From Streptomyces sp. DH37 (GTDB lineage: Bacteria > Actinomycetota > Actinomycetes > Streptomycetales > Streptomycetaceae), in assembly GCF_029813835.1 (NCBI RefSeq), contig NZ_JARVKV010000035.1, positions 1 through 61,591 on the forward strand: DNA of 61,591 bases. Reading direction: 5' to 3'. Every line of letters starts with the position of its first letter. Position 1 is the stretch's first letter. This document shows, in pieces, positions 1 through 8,349 of this stretch. Below the pieces are notes generated by a model, which had not been told where the DNA came from, did no database searches, and saw only the letters and a program-made list of their open reading frames with translations. A program made the translations under genes and the position numbers.

Positions 1-7
1 CCGCGCC

Positions 8-2440
8 TCACGGCGCGGCGGTTCCCGTCCCGTCCGGCTCGACGAGCTGCTCGGTCCAGACGGTCTTGCCGCCGGGGGTGTAGCGGCTGCCCCAGCGGTG
101 GGTGAGCTGCGCCACCAGGAGCAGGCCGCGCCCGCCCTCGTCGGACAGGCGGGCGCGGCGCAGATGGGGCTGGGACTGGCTGGGGTCGGTGACCTCGCAG
201 ACCAGCCGCCGGCCCTTGATCAGCCGCAGGCCGATGGGGCCGCCGGCATGGCGCACGGCGTTGGTGACCAGCTCGCTGACGATCAGCTCGGTGCTGAAGG
301 TCAGCTCCTCCAGACCCCAGTCGGCCAGCTGGGCGGAGGCCAGGGCCCGGGCGTGGGTGACCAGGCCGGGGTCGGCCGGCAACTGCCAGAAGGCCGTGTG
401 CGCGGACGGTGTCCGGCCTACGCGGGCCAGCAGCAGGGCGAGGTCCTCGTCACGGTCCTGCTCCCGCAGGTGGGCCATGAGGTGCTCGGTGACGTCGGTC
501 AGGGGCTGGTCGGTGCCCGCGGCGGCCCGGGCGCTGTCGCACAGGCGCTCCAGGTCCCGTCCGGCCTCCCGGGTCCGTCCGGCCAGCGGGCCGCTGTGGA
601 AGGTGAGGATGTCGCCCGGGTGCAGGAGCAGTTCGGTGGTCTCGAAGGGCTCGGCGCCGCCGCCCAGCGGCGGCCCGGGCTGAAGCTCGATCTCCTCCGC
701 GGTGCAGGTGTGCCTCCTGACCAGGATGGGGGGCGGGTGGCCGGCGCCGGCGACGAGGCACTGGCCGGTGACCGGGTCGTAGGTGGCGTACAGGCAGGTC
801 GCCCCGCGCAGGGAGCCGGCCATCGAACCGTGCTGGGGGTGCTCGTCCTCGCCGATACGGGTCACCAGGTCGTCGAGGTGGCTGAGCAGTTCCTCGGGCG
901 GCGGGTCCAGGTCGGCCAGGGTCTGCACCGCCGACCGCAGGCGTCCCATGGCGCCGGCGGCGTGCACCCCGTGCCCGGCGACCCTGCCCACCACGAAGGC
1001 CGTACGGACGCCGGACAGCCGGATCACGTCGTACCAGCTGCCGCCGGTTCCGGCGGCGGTGCTCGCCGGCGCGTACCTCCCCGAGGTCTCCACCGCGTCC
1101 ATCCGCATCGCCGCGGGCGGCAGCAGGCTGCGCTGCAGGGCCTCGGTGGTGCGCCGCTCCATGGTGTACCGGCGGGCGTTGTCCAGGCTCAGCGCCGCCC
1201 GGGAGGCGATCTCCTCGACGACGAAGACGTCGTCCTCGGTGAAGGGTTCCCTGCCCCGGTCGCGCCACAGCCCCAGGACGCCCAGCACATGACTGCGGGC
1301 GTACAGCGGGACGAACAGCGCCGAGGCCGCCGAGGGGGGAAACAGCAGGCGCAGCCGCTCGGAGTCGACCGTCAGCTGTTCGCGCCAGGCGGCCATGTCG
1401 GTGACACGGACGGTCTTCCCCTCGCGCAGGGCCTCGCTCTCCGCCTCCCGGGCGCTGACGGTCTCACCGCGCTGGTAGACGTCCGCGGGCCAGGTGCCGT
1501 CCGCCGAGGCCACCGCGAGCCGCTGCAACCGCGTCCCGGGGACGAACCTGCCGGACTCGTCGCCCTGGAACACCGCCTCGGACAGGTCCACGCTCGCCAG
1601 GTCCGCGAAGCCGGGCACCAGGATCCCCGCCAGCTCCTCGGCGTTGCGGGTCACGTCCAGGGACCGGCCCAGCCGCGCCGCGGCGGCGTGCAGCAGGGCC
1701 AGCCGCTGCCGGGCCGCGTACTGCTCGGTGACGTCGGTGAAGGCCGCCGCGACCCCGATCACGCGGTCGTGCGTGTCCTGGAGCCGGAACGCCGACACCG
1801 ACACCGCCCGCTCCTGCCCGGGAGCGATGCGTCGCCGTGCCGAGTGCTCCCAGTCGATCAGCGGCTCGCCGGTCTCCAGCACCCGCCGCAGTTGCTCGTC
1901 GATCGCCGCGGCGTCCTGCGGAACGAGGACCTCCTCCAGCCGCACGTCGGACAGGCCGTCCTCTCCGCGCGGCTGGGTGAGGCCGAAGAACTGCGGATCG
2001 AGGTTCACCCGCCTGGCCACCAGGTCGGTGTCGCGGATGACCAGCCCCACGCGGTCCTGGGTGAACAGCGCGCGGACCAGCGCCTGGTCCTCCACCTGAC
2101 GCCGGCTCCGGGCCACGGGGACGGCGAACACCAGGCACCGGGCTTCGCCCCCGGCGGGCAGCGGCAGCACCTCGGCGTCCACCTCGACCGGTGTGCCGTC
2201 CCGGTGCCGCAGGGCCGTACGGAGCACCACCGGCTCGAGGTGACCGAGCGGTCCGTCCCAGGGGCCGGGGCCGGTGACGAGGTCCGCCATCGGCCGCCCG
2301 CGGACCTCCTCGGGCGAGCGCCCGGCCAGGTCCAGCACGGTGGCCGTGCACTGCAGCACGCTCCCGCGCCCGTCCAGCACGAAGACCACCGCGCCGCCCG
2401 AGGGGCGGTCGGCACCGTGGGAGTGCGTGGTCGGATTCAC
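8..2440 (-). CDS. PAS-GAF-SpoIIE phosphatase-HATPase regulator
   Basis: An 810-residue cytosolic signalling protein. In order it shows two PAS-like sensor segments (about residues 15-100 and 115-235), a GAF domain (about 270-425), a PP2C/SpoIIE-type serine phosphatase domain (about 440-650, with GSWYDV and VGRVAGHGVHAA metal-site motifs) and a C-terminal anti-sigma-type HATPase domain (about 680-795, with ELVTNAVRHA and DEGGRGL). Proteins of this build in Streptomyces dephosphorylate anti-anti-sigma factors and act in partner-switching control of alternative sigma factors; the second module resembles an RsbW-type kinase. The start is a GTG with a GAGG about 8 bases upstream. The stop lies 8 bases inside the window edge, so the gene is complete. 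Ligand and partner are not visible and no sigma or anti-sigma gene is adjacent. Confidence 0.9.
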   Translation of the reverse strand: MNPTTHSHGADRPSGGAVVFVLDGRGSVLQCTATVLDLAGRSPEEVRGRPMADLVTGPGPWDGPLGHLEPVVLRTALRHRDGTPVEVDAEVLPLPAGGEARCLVFAVPVARSRRQVEDQALVRALFTQDRVGLVIRDTDLVARRVNLDPQFFGLTQPRGEDGLSDVRLEEVLVPQDAAAIDEQLRRVLETGEPLIDWEHSARRRIAPGQERAVSVSAFRLQDTHDRVIGVAAAFTDVTEQYAARQRLALLHAAAARLGRSLDVTRNAEELAGILVPGFADLASVDLSEAVFQGDESGRFVPGTRLQRLAVASADGTWPADVYQRGETVSAREAESEALREGKTVRVTDMAAWREQLTVDSERLRLLFPPSAASALFVPLYARSHVLGVLGLWRDRGREPFTEDDVFVVEEIASRAALSLDNARRYTMERRTTEALQRSLLPPAAMRMDAVETSGRYAPASTAAGTGGSWYDVIRLSGVRTAFVVGRVAGHGVHAAGAMGRLRSAVQTLADLDPPPEELLSHLDDLVTRIGEDEHPQHGSMAGSLRGATCLYATYDPVTGQCLVAGAGHPPPILVRRHTCTAEEIELQPGPPLGGGAEPFETTELLLHPGDILTFHSGPLAGRTREAGRDLERLCDSARAAAGTDQPLTDVTEHLMAHLREQDRDEDLALLLARVGRTPSAHTAFWQLPADPGLVTHARALASAQLADWGLEELTFSTELIVSELVTNAVRHAGGPIGLRLIKGRRLVCEVTDPSQSQPHLRRARLSDEGGRGLLLVAQLTHRWGSRYTPGGKTVWTEQLVEPDGTGTAAP

Positions 2441-2825
2441 TCGGCTGCCTCGCTCCGGGGAGTGCGACGCTACTTCCGGTCATTCAACCCCGGCCACCGT
2501 GCGCACGCACGGCGACGGCACCGCGCCCGGTCACCCGGCCGCCGTGCTCGGCGGAACCCGTGGACGCCCGGGAGCCGCCCCCTCCCGCTCCCCCACCACA
2601 GGCCCGGTGTCGCCGCCACCGCCCTGGCCCGCGGCGGCCAGGGCGACCGGGGTGGCGCCGTCGGATGAGGGGAGCGGGGGAAGCGGCCGGCCCGCCCACC
2701 CGTGTCGGCCCGCCCACCCGTGTCGGCCCGGCCGGCCGTGCTCCCGCCGGGCCCGGGAGTTCGCTGTCAGCCAACCCGCGCGCCGGAGGGTGGCGGTTCC
2801 GCGGCGGCGACGGCAGGGTGTACGC
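2441..2825. other. intergenic region with a short GC-rich tandem repeat
   Basis: No convincing gene lies between the divergent phosphatase and LLM oxidoreductase genes. It should hold both promoters. At about 2691-2735 a GC-rich motif containing CCCGCCCACCCGTGTCGG is repeated in tandem. Open frames crossing this stretch have arginine/proline-rich composition typical of antisense frames in high-GC DNA. Confidence 0.5.
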
Positions 2826-3743
2826 ATGGTGACGGTCTCCCTCCAGGCACAGCCGAAGGACATGAGGTCCTGGACCGCTCTGGCACGGCGGTGCGAGGCG
2901 TCGGGCTTCGACGCGCTGCTCGCCGCCGACCACCCGGGGGCGGCGGCGTCCCCCTTCGTCGCCCTGGCGGCCGTCGCGCCGGTCACCGAGCGCCTCGGCC
3001 TGGGGTCCTACGTCTCCCACGCGGGGGTCCGGGAGCCCCTGCTGCTCGCCAGTGACGTCGCGACCCTCGACGTCGTCTCCGACGGGCGGGCCCGGCTGGC
3101 GCTGGGGGCCGGGCACACTCCGGCCGAGTGGGAGATGCTCGGGTCGAGCCGGCCGGACGTCGCCGGGCGCATCCGGCGCTTCGTCGCGGTGGCGGACGCC
3201 TGCCGTGCGCTGCTGGCGGGCCGGGAGGTGACGCTCGACAGCGCGGAGGTGCGGGCGCGGTCGGCCCGGCTGGACGGCCCCCGCCCCGTGCAGTCCCGGG
3301 TGCCGTTCACCGTCGGGGGCGGCAACTCCGCGCTGCTGCGCTGGGCCGGCGAACACGCCGACGTCGTCGGCCTGAGCGGCCTGGGCCGCACTCTGGCGGA
3401 CGGGTACAGCCACGAGACACGCTGGCGGAGCGACCAGGTCGACCGGCAGGTGGACCTGATCGAGCAGGGCTCGGCCGGCCGCGGCACCGCACCGGCGCGG
3501 GAGGCCCTCGTCCAGGTGGTGGAGATCACCGACGACGCGCAGGCCGCCGCCCACCGCATCGCCGCGTCCCTCGGCAGCACCGAGGAGGGGGTGCTGTCCG
3601 TTCCCTATGCCTGGATCGGCACCGAGGACGAGATCCTGGCGGCGATCGCCCGCCACGAGGAGCGCTGGGGCATCACCCGCTACGTGGTGCGCGAACCGGC
3701 CCTGGCGGCGGTCGAGAGGCTCCTCCCCCGTCTGCGCGCCTGA
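2826..3743 (+). CDS. LLM-class F420-dependent oxidoreductase
   Basis: A 305-residue luciferase-like (LLM) oxidoreductase. The family has a TIM-barrel fold and in actinomycetes usually uses coenzyme F420. Family signs are the N-terminal MVTVSLQAQP strand, the segment with LALGAGHTPAEWEMLG (about residues 95-110), and PFTVGGGNSALLRWAGEHAD near the middle. The reading frame is open further upstream, but that part is low-complexity. The ATG at 2826 gives the normal N-terminus and family-typical length, so I chose it. Substrate is unknown. It is monocistronic and convergent with a methyltransferase, separated by a strong hairpin. Confidence 0.85.
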   Translation: MVTVSLQAQPKDMRSWTALARRCEASGFDALLAADHPGAAASPFVALAAVAPVTERLGLGSYVSHAGVREPLLLASDVATLDVVSDGRARLALGAGHTPAEWEMLGSSRPDVAGRIRRFVAVADACRALLAGREVTLDSAEVRARSARLDGPRPVQSRVPFTVGGGNSALLRWAGEHADVVGLSGLGRTLADGYSHETRWRSDQVDRQVDLIEQGSAGRGTAPAREALVQVVEITDDAQAAAHRIAASLGSTEEGVLSVPYAWIGTEDEILAAIARHEERWGITRYVVREPALAAVERLLPRLRA

Positions 3744-3760
3744 GCCCCCCGTACGGACGG

Positions 3761-3784
3761 GCCCCGGCGCACGGGCGCCGGGGC
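3761..3784. terminator. bidirectional hairpin between convergent genes
   Basis: GCCCCGGCGC pairs with GCGCCGGGGC around a 4-base loop, giving a perfect 10-bp stem. It lies between the 3' ends of the LLM oxidoreductase (+) and methyltransferase (-), where a shared terminator is expected. There is no U tract, which is usual for Streptomyces terminators. Confidence 0.7.
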
Positions 3785-3793
3785 GGCGCCCGG

Positions 3794-4648
3794 TCACGAC
3801 GCGGCGGAGCCCTCTCCCCAGACGAAGACCTCGGTGCTCGGCTGCCGTTCGGAGAACCGGTCCGACGGGGAGGCCTCCCGCAGCAGCCGGCGCAGGTCCG
3901 CCTCGAAGTCGTCGCGGCGCGGGCCGAACAGGTGCGGGGCCGAGAACGACATCGAGAACACCCACGCGACGACGTCGTCCCCCGTGCGTTCCAGCGCCTG
4001 CCCGCCGGGAACGACATGGCGCCGAGGACCGGAGAACCCCGCCCGGGCGAGCACCGCCGCCTCGCCGCCGGGTGTTCCCTGCGGCAGCACCCCCCGGCCG
4101 GCTCGCCGGACCGGCCCCAGATAGTGCCTGATCAGCTCCTCGATGGCCGCGTAGGGCACCGCCGGGTGCGGAAGACCGTCGACGGTTCGGACCTCCGTCT
4201 TCAGGTCCGAGACGTGCACCAGCGCCCCGCCGGGCCGGAGCATGGCCCGGACGGTCGCCGCGACCAGGTCGCGATCCATCCAGTGGAAGGACTGCCCGAA
4301 AGCCGCGACGGTGAACGTTCCGAGACCCGCGGGCAGCTCCTCGGCCCGGGCCCGCACCCACCGCGCCTTTCCGGTCACCCCGTGCTCGGCGGCTCCGCGA
4401 GCGGCTTCGGCGAGCATCCCGCCGTCCGGATCCACCCCGACGATCTCGCTGAACAGGTGCGCCATGCCCAGGCCGAGGGTTCCCGGTCCGCAGCCCACGT
4501 CGAGGAGGCGCCCCCGCCCGTCGAGCCCCAGGGCCCGGGCCAGCACGTCCGCCAGTCCGGGGGCGTAGGGGAGCCTCCCGCGCCGGTAGTAGGCGGCCGT
4601 GCCCGAGAACAGCGTGTCGTCCCACTCCCAACCGGCGGCCACATCCAC
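3794..4648 (-). CDS. class I SAM-dependent methyltransferase
   Basis: A 284-residue methyltransferase with the Rossmann-fold SAM motif LLDVGCGPGTLGL (about residues 45-60), an acidic motif II (VGVDPDGGML), and FGQSFHWMDR, which resembles the motif that follows the SAM domain in the UbiE/ubiquinone-like and Methyltransf_11 group. The frame runs far upstream without a stop. I chose the GTG at 4648 because GAGGGG precedes it at good spacing and the encoded N-terminus (VDVAAGWEWDDTLFSGTAAYYRRGRLPYAP) starts just before the conserved domain. The substrate is not evident and there is no operon partner. Confidence 0.82.
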   Translation of the reverse strand: MDVAAGWEWDDTLFSGTAAYYRRGRLPYAPGLADVLARALGLDGRGRLLDVGCGPGTLGLGMAHLFSEIVGVDPDGGMLAEAARGAAEHGVTGKARWVRARAEELPAGLGTFTVAAFGQSFHWMDRDLVAATVRAMLRPGGALVHVSDLKTEVRTVDGLPHPAVPYAAIEELIRHYLGPVRRAGRGVLPQGTPGGEAAVLARAGFSGPRRHVVPGGQALERTGDDVVAWVFSMSFSAPHLFGPRRDDFEADLRRLLREASPSDRFSERQPSTEVFVWGEGSAAS

Positions 4649-4869
4649 CCACCACCCCTCACAGGAATACGCGTCCGTCCGGCGGCCCGATGATTCCACG
4701 GCTCGGCCGGGGCCGGGGCGTCCGGCACGGATCGTCACCGGGGGCCGTGCCTCCCGGCACGAGACGGCAGCCGGGCCGGATCCGCCGCGGTGCGCCCGGC
4801 GGGCCGCTTCCCCGTCCGTTCCCTCGTGATTCCGGCTCCGCCGGGGCCCGGTGCTGCGACGATGAGCGC

Positions 4870-5331
4870 ATGAGCACACCGGAAGACGACCACCTCGACG
4901 AGACCCGGCGCCACCTGCTGCTCCTGGCCGCCCGGTTCCCGGACGACGCGGACGTGGCGTACCGCACGGCCTGCCTCCACGACCGCCTGGGCCTGGAAGC
5001 CGAGGCGGTGCCGTTCTACGAGCGCTGTCTGACCGGAACCGGTCTCTCGGACGAGGACCGCCGCGGTGCCCTGCTCGGCCTGGGCAGTACCTACCGGGTG
5101 CTCGGCCGGTACGCGCGCGCCGTCGAGACCCTCCGCCGCGGCGTGGCGGAGTACCCGGACGACGGCGGTCTCCGGACCTTCCTCGCCATGGCGCTGTACA
5201 ACACGGGCGAGCACCACGAGGCCATGCGGATCCTGCTCGGTCTGCTGGCCGCGACGAGCCAGGACCCGTCCGTGCAGCGGTACCGCCGCGCCGTCGGCCT
5301 CTACGCCGAGGACCTCGACGCCACGGTCTGA
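4870..5331 (+). CDS. tetratricopeptide-repeat protein
   Basis: A 153-residue, entirely helical-looking protein made of TPR-like helical pairs. Recognisable repeats include DVAYRTACLHDRLGLEAEAV, GALLGLGSTYRVLGRYARAV and GLRTFLAMALYNTGEHHEAM, so about three to four repeats fill the protein. Such small TPR proteins are protein-protein adaptors. The ATG at 4870 begins MSTPEDDHLDETRRHLLLLA, a sensible N-terminus. It is divergent from the methyltransferase gene. No catalytic motif is present and no specific partner can be named. Confidence 0.8.
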   Translation: MSTPEDDHLDETRRHLLLLAARFPDDADVAYRTACLHDRLGLEAEAVPFYERCLTGTGLSDEDRRGALLGLGSTYRVLGRYARAVETLRRGVAEYPDDGGLRTFLAMALYNTGEHHEAMRILLGLLAATSQDPSVQRYRRAVGLYAEDLDATV

Positions 5332-6169
5332 CCCCGGGACCGGAGGCCCGAACCGCTCGGCCCCCGCGCTCGCCGCACGTTGGGGGACGGCCCGCCGGCG
5401 TGGGCCGGTCCTCCGACGGCCGCCGGCCCGGCACAGGGTCGGCGGCACCGCGGCCGGGAATCGGTCTCCCCGGCAGCGGCGGCCCGGAGAACGACGCCGC
5501 GGGGAGCTGAGGCTCGCCGCCGCGGTGCGGTGCGCCGACGTCTCGCACACCGTCGACTCGGCGCACGGCGACGACGTCGCCCACTGCGCGTCGGCCGGGT
5601 CCGCGCGAGGCCGGCCGCCGTCGACGCGGATCGCGGTGCGCGGCGCCGCCCACCCGCACAACCCCGGCCCCGCCGGGCGGAAGGCGGCAACTCCGCAGCC
5701 GCCGAGGCGGGACGGGCGGGAGCGGGTCACCGGGGGGCGTTTCGCCGCGGCCGTCACCGGCCGGACCGGCCCCTTCGGTGCCCTGCACGCCCCTCGGTCC
5801 CGCCATGGTGACGGGGTGGGGGGTTCGGGTGACGGCGGCCTCGCGACCAGGCCCCTCCGTGCTGACCGAGAGCCCGGCCGTGGTTTCCGGCGATGCCGGA
5901 AAGGGGGGCTACCCACTCCTTTCCACTCTCAACGTACAGCGCACCGGGGGGCTTGCGGCAAGCCCCCCGTCGTACCGCAGAATCACCGGGCAGGACCGGA
6001 ACCTGCGGAAATGACAGCTTCACGAAGTACGTGGGCTTCTGCCCGTGCGCAGGTGCCGCGGGACGCCGAACCGACGGCGGGACTCGCGGTGGGGCCACGG
6101 GCACCCGGCGCGGAGGCGAGGGTGCGCGCGCCGCCGGCCGAAATCCAATCTCGTCGAATGGGCGTTCTG
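5332..6169. other. long intergenic region without a recognisable gene
   Basis: About 840 bases follow the TPR gene. Several open frames cross it on both strands, but all have the Arg/Pro/Ala-rich composition of non-coding frames in high-GC DNA and I recognise no domain. The only clear signal is a hairpin at 5945-5969. Confidence 0.5.
5945..5969. terminator. GC-rich hairpin, terminator-like
   Basis: CGGGGGGCTT pairs perfectly with AAGCCCCCCG around a 5-base loop (GCGGC), a 10-bp stem. It stands in otherwise empty DNA upstream of the FAD hydroxylase. It may terminate a transcript entering from the left or be an attenuator. Confidence 0.55.
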
Positions 6170-7597
6170 ATGACTGACGTGATCGTGGTCGGCGGCGGAC
6201 CGACCGGCCTGATGCTGGCCTGCGAGTTGCGGCTGGCCGGGGTGCGGGTGGTCGTGCTGGAGAGGCTGACCGAGCCGACCGGGCAGTCCCGCGGGCGCGG
6301 CCTGCACGCGCGCAGCGTCGAGATGATGGACCAGCGCGGCCTGCTGGACCGGTTCCTCGCGGTCAGCGAGAGGTTCCAGGTCGGTGGTTTCTTCGGCGGC
6401 ATCACCAAGCCGTGGCCGGACCGGCTGGACACGGCCCACCCGTACGGCCTCACCACCCCGCAGCCGGTCACCGAGCGGCTGCTCAACGAGCGCGCCCTCG
6501 AACTCGGTGCCGAGATCCGGCGCGGCTGCGAAGTGGTCGGGCTGAGCCAGGACGGGGACGGGGTGACCGTCGAGTCGGCGGACGGCACGCGCCTGCGCTC
6601 GCGCTACCTCGTCGGCTGCGACGGCGCCCGCAGCACGGTGCGCAAGCGGCTCGGCGTCGGTTTCCCCGGCGAGCCCTCCAGGGTCGAGACGCTGCTGGGC
6701 GACATGGAGGTGACCGAGGATCCGGCGACGGTCGCCGCCGTCGTCGAGGAGGTCCGCAGGACCCAGTTGCGGTTCGGCGTCATCCCCCTCGGGGAGGGGG
6801 TGCACCGCATCGTCGTGCCCGCCGAAGGAGTGGCCGAGGACCGTACGACCGCGCCGACCCTCGAGGAGTTCAAGCGGCAGCTGCGGGCCTTCGCGGGCAC
6901 CGACTTCGGCGCGCACTCGCCGCGCTGGCTCTCCCGGTTCGGCGACGCCACCCGGCAGGCCGAGCGCTACCGGGTCGGCCGGGTGCTGCTGGCCGGCGAC
7001 GCGGCGCACATCCACCCGCCGACCGGCGGCCAGGGGCTCAACCTCGGCATCCAGGACGCGTTCAACCTCGGCTGGAAACTGGCCGCCGAGGTCAACGGCT
7101 GGGCGCCCGAGGGACTGCTGGACAGCTACCACACCGAACGGCACCCGGTGGGCGCCCGCGTGCTGGACAACACCCGCGCGCAGATCGCGCTGCTGGGGAC
7201 CGATCCGGGCGCGACCGCACTGCGGGAGCTGTTCTCGAAGCTGATGGACTTCGAGGAGGTGAACCGGTACGTGACCGAGATGATCACCGCGGTCGGGGTC
7301 CGCTACGACTTCGGGGAGGGCCACGAACTGCTCGGCCGGCGGATGCGGGACGTCGGGCTGAAGCGAGGACGCCTCTACGAGCTGACGCACGGCGGCCGCG
7401 GGCTGCTGCTCGACCAGACCGGCCGGCTCTCGGTGGCGGGCTGGGCGGATCGGGTCGACCACGTCGCCGACGTCAGCGAGGAACTGGACGTGCCCGCGGT
7501 GCTGCTGCGGCCGGACGGCCACGTGGCGTGGGTCGGCGAGGATCAGCAGGACCTGCTCGGCCTGCTGCCGAAGTGGTTCGGCGCCGCCACCGGCTGA
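6170..7597 (+). CDS. FAD-dependent aromatic hydroxylase-type monooxygenase
   Basis: A 475-residue class A flavoprotein monooxygenase (PheA/TfdB/RdmE-like). It has the N-terminal FAD motif VIVVGGGPTGLMLACELRLA, the middle DG motif YLVGCDGARSTVRK (about residue 150), and the second FAD motif LLAGDAAHIHPPTGGQGLNL (about residue 275). The C-terminal thioredoxin-like part typical of the subfamily ends the protein. The family hydroxylates aromatic rings with NAD(P)H and O2 and is common in antibiotic tailoring and resistance; RdmE-like members lacking other cluster genes often inactivate drugs such as rifampicin or tetracyclines. An in-frame ATG at 6158 is an alternative start. No neighbour indicates the substrate. 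Confidence 0.88.
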   Translation: MTDVIVVGGGPTGLMLACELRLAGVRVVVLERLTEPTGQSRGRGLHARSVEMMDQRGLLDRFLAVSERFQVGGFFGGITKPWPDRLDTAHPYGLTTPQPVTERLLNERALELGAEIRRGCEVVGLSQDGDGVTVESADGTRLRSRYLVGCDGARSTVRKRLGVGFPGEPSRVETLLGDMEVTEDPATVAAVVEEVRRTQLRFGVIPLGEGVHRIVVPAEGVAEDRTTAPTLEEFKRQLRAFAGTDFGAHSPRWLSRFGDATRQAERYRVGRVLLAGDAAHIHPPTGGQGLNLGIQDAFNLGWKLAAEVNGWAPEGLLDSYHTERHPVGARVLDNTRAQIALLGTDPGATALRELFSKLMDFEEVNRYVTEMITAVGVRYDFGEGHELLGRRMRDVGLKRGRLYELTHGGRGLLLDQTGRLSVAGWADRVDHVADVSEELDVPAVLLRPDGHVAWVGEDQQDLLGLLPKWFGAATG

Positions 7598-7913
7598 ACG
7601 CGCGGCCGTCCCTCCCCCCTTCCGGCGGGTCCTCCGCGCGACGGCCCGGTCGTCGGCGGCCGCGGCTCCGGGTGCGTTCCCGCCCGGCTGCGGGAGACGC
7701 TGCCGGGAGGTCCTCGCGCGCGACTCCCCCGGCAGGGTGATCCGCGCGCCGGGCCGCTGCGCGCCGCCTGTGCCGAGGTCGCCGGGACCTGCCATACGAT
7801 CTCGGGATTCCCCGGAAACGATTCGGCGGCCGTGTCGATCCGCGGCATCCCCGTTCGACCTACGGATGAGAGGGCCCGAGCGGGGCCCGCGGACTGCTCA
7901 GGGAGACAGAACC
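7598..7913. other. intergenic region, nothing recognised
   Basis: About 316 bases upstream of the YCII gene. No gene, repeat or strong hairpin was recognised. It probably carries the promoter of the YCII-sigma pair. Confidence 0.4.
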
Positions 7914-8333
7914 ATGAAGTACATGCTGATCATGCGCGCCACCGACGAGGCCTTCGCGGGGATGGCGGACATCGACTTCGACGAGGTGCTCACGACCATG
8001 GGCAAGTACAACGACGAGTTGATCCGGGCCGGCGTGCTGGTCGCCGCCGAGGGACTGGACGACGCCGCCGAGGGCGTCGTCGTCGACCACTCCTCGGAGC
8101 CTCCCGTGGTCACCGACGGCCCGTACGGCGAGACCAAGGAGCTGTTCGGCGGCTTCTACATCCTCAACGTCGCGTCGAAGGAGGAGGCCGTGGAGTGGGC
8201 CAAGCGGCTGCCGATGGCCGGCCCGGGGTTCAAGACCGAGATCCGCCGGGTCACCTCGATCGACGAGTTCCCCCAGGACAACGAGTGGATCCAGCGGGAG
8301 CGGGCGTGGCGCGAGGCCACCGGCCAGCTCTGA
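7914..8333 (+). CDS. YCII/DGPF-domain protein
   Basis: A 139-residue YCII-related (DGPF) protein. Signature features are MKYMLIMRATDEA at the N-terminus, the VVTDGPYGETKELFGGFYIL motif that gives the family its name (about residues 62-82), and the EEAVEWAKRLP helix. A GGGAGAC ribosome-binding site precedes the ATG. Such proteins adopt a ferredoxin-like barrel and are near-constant companions of ECF42-type sigma factors, as here, where the sigma gene starts 16 bases downstream. The enzymatic role is unproven; I infer a stress- or substrate-related partner of that sigma factor. Confidence 0.9.
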   Translation: MKYMLIMRATDEAFAGMADIDFDEVLTTMGKYNDELIRAGVLVAAEGLDDAAEGVVVDHSSEPPVVTDGPYGETKELFGGFYILNVASKEEAVEWAKRLPMAGPGFKTEIRRVTSIDEFPQDNEWIQRERAWREATGQL

Positions 8334-8349
8334 CCGGGCCGGGCCGGAG

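Noticed and set aside
98..2668. 856-residue open frame opposite the SpoIIE phosphatase gene
   Set aside because: Gly/Gln/Val/Arg-rich with no domain; it is the antisense frame of a clearly coding gene.
5380..6104. Open frames in the 5.4-6.1 kb gap as hypothetical genes
   Set aside because: Composition is Arg/Pro/Ala-rich, there is no ribosome-binding site or recognisable motif, and frames exist on both strands equally.
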